The notes under the pieces: model-generated
What the model was told of the DNA's origin: nothing
The model's input: the letters and a program-made list of their open reading frames with translations, nothing else
Database searches by the model: none
Origin: Sphingobium sp. D43FB
GTDB taxonomy: Bacteria; Pseudomonadota; Alphaproteobacteria; Sphingomonadales; Sphingomonadaceae
DNA length: 64,000 bases
Assembly (NCBI RefSeq): GCF_002312805.1
Contig: NZ_NMUA01000007.1
Location: 1-64,000 of the forward strand
Reading direction: 5' to 3'
Shown here: positions 62,107 through 64,000 of the stretch, piece by piece
How the letters are laid out: every line of letters starts with the position of its first letter
Position numbering within the stretch: position 1 is the first letter of the stretch
Made by a program: the position numbers and the translations under genes

Positions 62107-62871
62107 TTACTGCAAGTTCACATACATGCCGCCATCCACCAGCAGCGCCGCGCCGGTGACATAGGCGGCCATGTCCGACGCCAGGAACACGATCGGACCC
62201 GCCAGATCTTCCGGCGCGCCCAGCCGCCCCAGCGGCGTGCGCTGCTCCATATAGGTCCGCTTTTCGACGTCGGCGAGGTCATCCTTGTTGATCTCGGTCA
62301 GGATGGTTCCGGGCAGCACGCTGTTGCAGCGAATGCCATGTTTGCCGAGCGCAATGGCGGTGGACTGCATCAGCGAATGAACGCCCGCCTTGGTCGGCGT
62401 ATAATGGGTCTGATATTCGCCGCCGACGAGCGCGGAGATGGAGGAAACGGCGACGATCGAGCCGCCATGGCCCTGTTTCACCATCTGCTGCGCGGCGGCC
62501 TGCACCATGAAATAGGCGCCATGCAGGTTCACCTTGAAGGTGCGCTCGACCACGTCCACGGGCATATCCAGAAAGGCGTGGAAGGGGCAGATGCCCGCAT
62601 TGCTGACCATCACATCGACCTTGCCGAAGGCGTCCACGGCCTTTGCCACGAAATCTTGTGCGGTCTGCGGATCAGCAACGTCGCCCTTCACCGCGACGGC
62701 ACGCTGGCCCAATGCCTCGATCTCGGCGACACAACTCGCGGCAGGCCCATCGCTATTGGCATAGTTGATCGCGACATCGGCACCATGTTGCGCGGCACCA
62801 ATGGCGGCGGCGCGGCCGATGCCGGTCGATGCACCGGTGACGAGGACGGTCTTGCCTTCAAGCAGTTTCAT
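62107..62871 (-). CDS. lra1: L-Rhamnose 1-dehydrogenase (SDR)
   Basis: A 254-residue SDR. NAD(P) motif VTGASTGIGRAA; NAGIC; catalytic SSISALVGG and YTPTKAG. The stretch AAAQQMVKQG followed by GGSI, SSISALVGG, QTHYTPTKAG, SLMQSTA, ALGKHGIRCN and the C-terminus LLVDGGMYVNLQ matches the yeast and bacterial L-rhamnose dehydrogenases as I recall them. L-rhamnose is oxidised to rhamnonolactone. It lies next to an IclR regulator and the start of L-rhamnonate dehydratase, which agrees with this. Confidence 0.88.
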   Translation of the reverse strand: MKLLEGKTVLVTGASTGIGRAAAIGAAQHGADVAINYANSDGPAASCVAEIEALGQRAVAVKGDVADPQTAQDFVAKAVDAFGKVDVMVSNAGICPFHAFLDMPVDVVERTFKVNLHGAYFMVQAAAQQMVKQGHGGSIVAVSSISALVGGEYQTHYTPTKAGVHSLMQSTAIALGKHGIRCNSVLPGTILTEINKDDLADVEKRTYMEQRTPLGRLGAPEDLAGPIVFLASDMAAYVTGAALLVDGGMYVNLQ

Positions 62872-62895
62872 GGGATCGGGCCTTTCTTTGGCTGG

Positions 62896-63723
62896 TTACC
62901 GCCGTGCAGGGCGGTTGGGTGGTTTGACGCCGGGGGTCCAGCCCAGATCGGCGCTGATGGCGTGGGCCGCCGCGCGGACATCGGCGCTCAGCGCCTGCAT
63001 CCGCTCGTCGTCCATATATTGGGCTGCGCTCGACAGGCTGATGGCGGCGACGATCGCGCCCGCTGCATCGCGCACCGGGGCTGCGACGCAGCGTATCTGG
63101 TCCTCATTTTCTTCGAGGTCGAAGGTGCGTCCCTGCGCGACATAGGCGCGCATCCGGTCGAACCAGAGGGCCGCATCGGCATCATGGGTGCCATCTTCGC
63201 GCTCGGCGTCGAACAGCCGGGTCCAGACCGCTTCGCTGTCGTCCAGTAAAAGGGCCTTGCCAAGCCCGGTCGAGGTCAAGGGATGCCGATCGCCGATGCG
63301 ACTGGATATTTCGACGCGGCGACGCCCGGCTATCTTGTCGAGATAAAGCGCCTGATCGCCATCGAGCCGACCTAGATGAACCGTATCTTCGCTCGCGGAT
63401 GCCAGGGCTTCGAGATGCGGGCGGGCGATCTGCACCACATCGGCCTGCGCTTGCGCCAGGAAACCGAGCTGCAGCAGTTTCGGCCCCAACTGATAGCCTT
63501 CGCGCGGCAGGAAGGTGAGGAATCCCCGTTCCACCATCGCATTGGCGAGGCGGTGGGTGGTCGATCGGGTGAGACCCATGCGTTCGGACAGGTCGGCGAG
63601 CTTTACCGGCCCGTCGATCACCTGGTCGAGCAGGTCCAGCCCACGCTGCAAGGTCTGCGACCCGGCGGCTTTCGACTTTTCCTCTCGTTCACCCGATTCT
63701 GGATTTGACGTTTTCTGTCTCAT
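62896..63723 (-). CDS. IclR-family transcriptional regulator of rhamnose genes
   Basis: A 275-residue regulator with an N-terminal winged helix (LADLSERMGLTRSTTHRLANAM) and a C-terminal effector domain (STGLGKALLL, RCVAAPVRDAAGAIVAAISLS). It is divergent from the L-rhamnonate dehydratase gene and upstream of L-rhamnose dehydrogenase in the same direction, so it likely controls both. The effector is probably a rhamnose pathway intermediate such as 2-keto-3-deoxyrhamnonate. Confidence 0.9.
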   Translation of the reverse strand: MRQKTSNPESGEREEKSKAAGSQTLQRGLDLLDQVIDGPVKLADLSERMGLTRSTTHRLANAMVERGFLTFLPREGYQLGPKLLQLGFLAQAQADVVQIARPHLEALASASEDTVHLGRLDGDQALYLDKIAGRRRVEISSRIGDRHPLTSTGLGKALLLDDSEAVWTRLFDAEREDGTHDADAALWFDRMRAYVAQGRTFDLEENEDQIRCVAAPVRDAAGAIVAAISLSSAAQYMDDERMQALSADVRAAAHAISADLGWTPGVKPPNRPARR

Positions 63724-63863
63724 CTAATAACACTCTATCCCACAAAATGAGAAAAACAAGGGCGAAGGCGAGGACCAAGCGTGATTCTTTCGAACATGCC
63801 CCCGTGCCTGCTGTCCGACCTTTATCGCCATTTTGCTCAGATTTTGGAAGTTTCTGCCGTCTT

Positions 63864-63879
63864 GTCCCATATATTGGAC
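63864..63879. promoter_or_regulatory. Candidate IclR operator, near-palindrome
   Basis: GTCCCATATATTGGAC is a 16-base near palindrome (GTCC and GGAC arms, AT centre) in the gap between the regulator and the dehydratase gene, 27 bases before the dehydratase start. IclR-family proteins bind short palindromes in such divergent regions. Confidence 0.45.
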
Positions 63880-63905
63880 GTCGGCATGGTTCAGGGAGTG
63901 TGTGC

Positions 63906-64000
63906 GTGCCGATCGTGACCTTGCCGAAAATCAAGCATGTCCGGGCCTTCACCGTGCGCGGTGGCGGTGCCGACTATCATGACCAGGGCGAAGGCCACTG
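63906..64000 (+). CDS. rhmD: L-Rhamnonate dehydratase, N-terminal part (cut by window edge)
   Basis: The frame from GTG 63906 encodes VPIVTLPKIKHVRAFTVRGG and then GADYHDQGEGHW, which is the characteristic N-terminus of L-rhamnonate dehydratase in the enolase superfamily (TLPKIK, DYHDQG, HW). AGGGAG at 63893-63898 suits the start at 63906; GTG 63915 would match homologs' length better. The enzyme makes 2-keto-3-deoxy-L-rhamnonate. The gene runs off the window. Confidence 0.82.
   Translation, partial: MPIVTLPKIKHVRAFTVRGGGADYHDQGEGH

Noticed and set aside
1..64000. tRNA, rRNA, CRISPR arrays, insertion sequences or phage genes
   Set aside because: None was recognised when reading both strands; spacers are short and contain no cloverleaf, repeat-spacer pattern or transposase.

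Overview
The window looks like a chromosomal segment of a sphingomonad (Sphingomonas/Sphingobium-type alphaproteobacterium). The evidence is high GC, TonB-dependent receptors beside glycoside hydrolases, intergenic repeats of the TTCGCCCTGAGCNNGTCGAA and GTCATCCCCGC types, and a non-phosphorylating L-rhamnose pathway with lactate oxidation genes. This placement is inference; there is no rRNA or marker gene here.

Left part (1-6.5 kb): three secreted hemicellulases on the + strand, GH51, GH43-CBM6 and GH31-PA14. They suit removal of arabinose and xylose side chains. A decayed minus-strand fragment follows. 6.6-10.2 kb is an iron operon (PepSY membrane protein, small membrane protein, siderophore receptor). 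10.3-13.7 kb encodes non-homologous end joining (LigD and Ku).

13.9-25.1 kb is a carbohydrate utilisation locus. A LacI-type regulator diverges from a TonB-dependent receptor, with two TGTAGCGCTACA operators between them. Then come a NagZ-like GH3, a secreted GH3, a formylglycine-generating enzyme, its client sulfatase and an MFS sugar transporter, with overlapping starts and stops. A sulfated, probably amino-sugar-containing glycan is the inferred substrate.

25.1-41.4 kb is the most unusual region. Nine minus-strand genes are joined by eight successive stop/start overlaps: TPR-hydrolase, pyruvyl transferase, acyl carrier protein, GT2, PhyH oxygenase, fatty acyl-AMP ligase, PhyH oxygenase, P450 and a large GT4-type protein. 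A pyruvyl transferase-methyltransferase fusion lies upstream, and divergent genes encode a methyltransferase and a beta-helix-methyltransferase fusion. I read this as an undescribed pathway that makes an oxidised fatty acyl group on a carrier protein and couples it to a pyruvylated, methylated glycan or glycolipid.

41.4-51 kb has a diguanylate cyclase, a high-affinity potassium system in the order kdpF-B-A-C-D-E, and a small SRPBCC protein. 51-64 kb is a pectin (rhamnogalacturonan I) region: GH43-like lipoprotein, GH53 galactanase, GH35 beta-galactosidase, KduD, KduI, LutCBA, an esterase, a rhamnogalacturonan acetylesterase-like protein, L-rhamnose dehydrogenase, an IclR regulator and, at the edge, the start of L-rhamnonate dehydratase. 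Together they would strip galactan and acetyl groups, handle unsaturated uronates, oxidise rhamnose, and burn the L-lactate that this rhamnose route yields.
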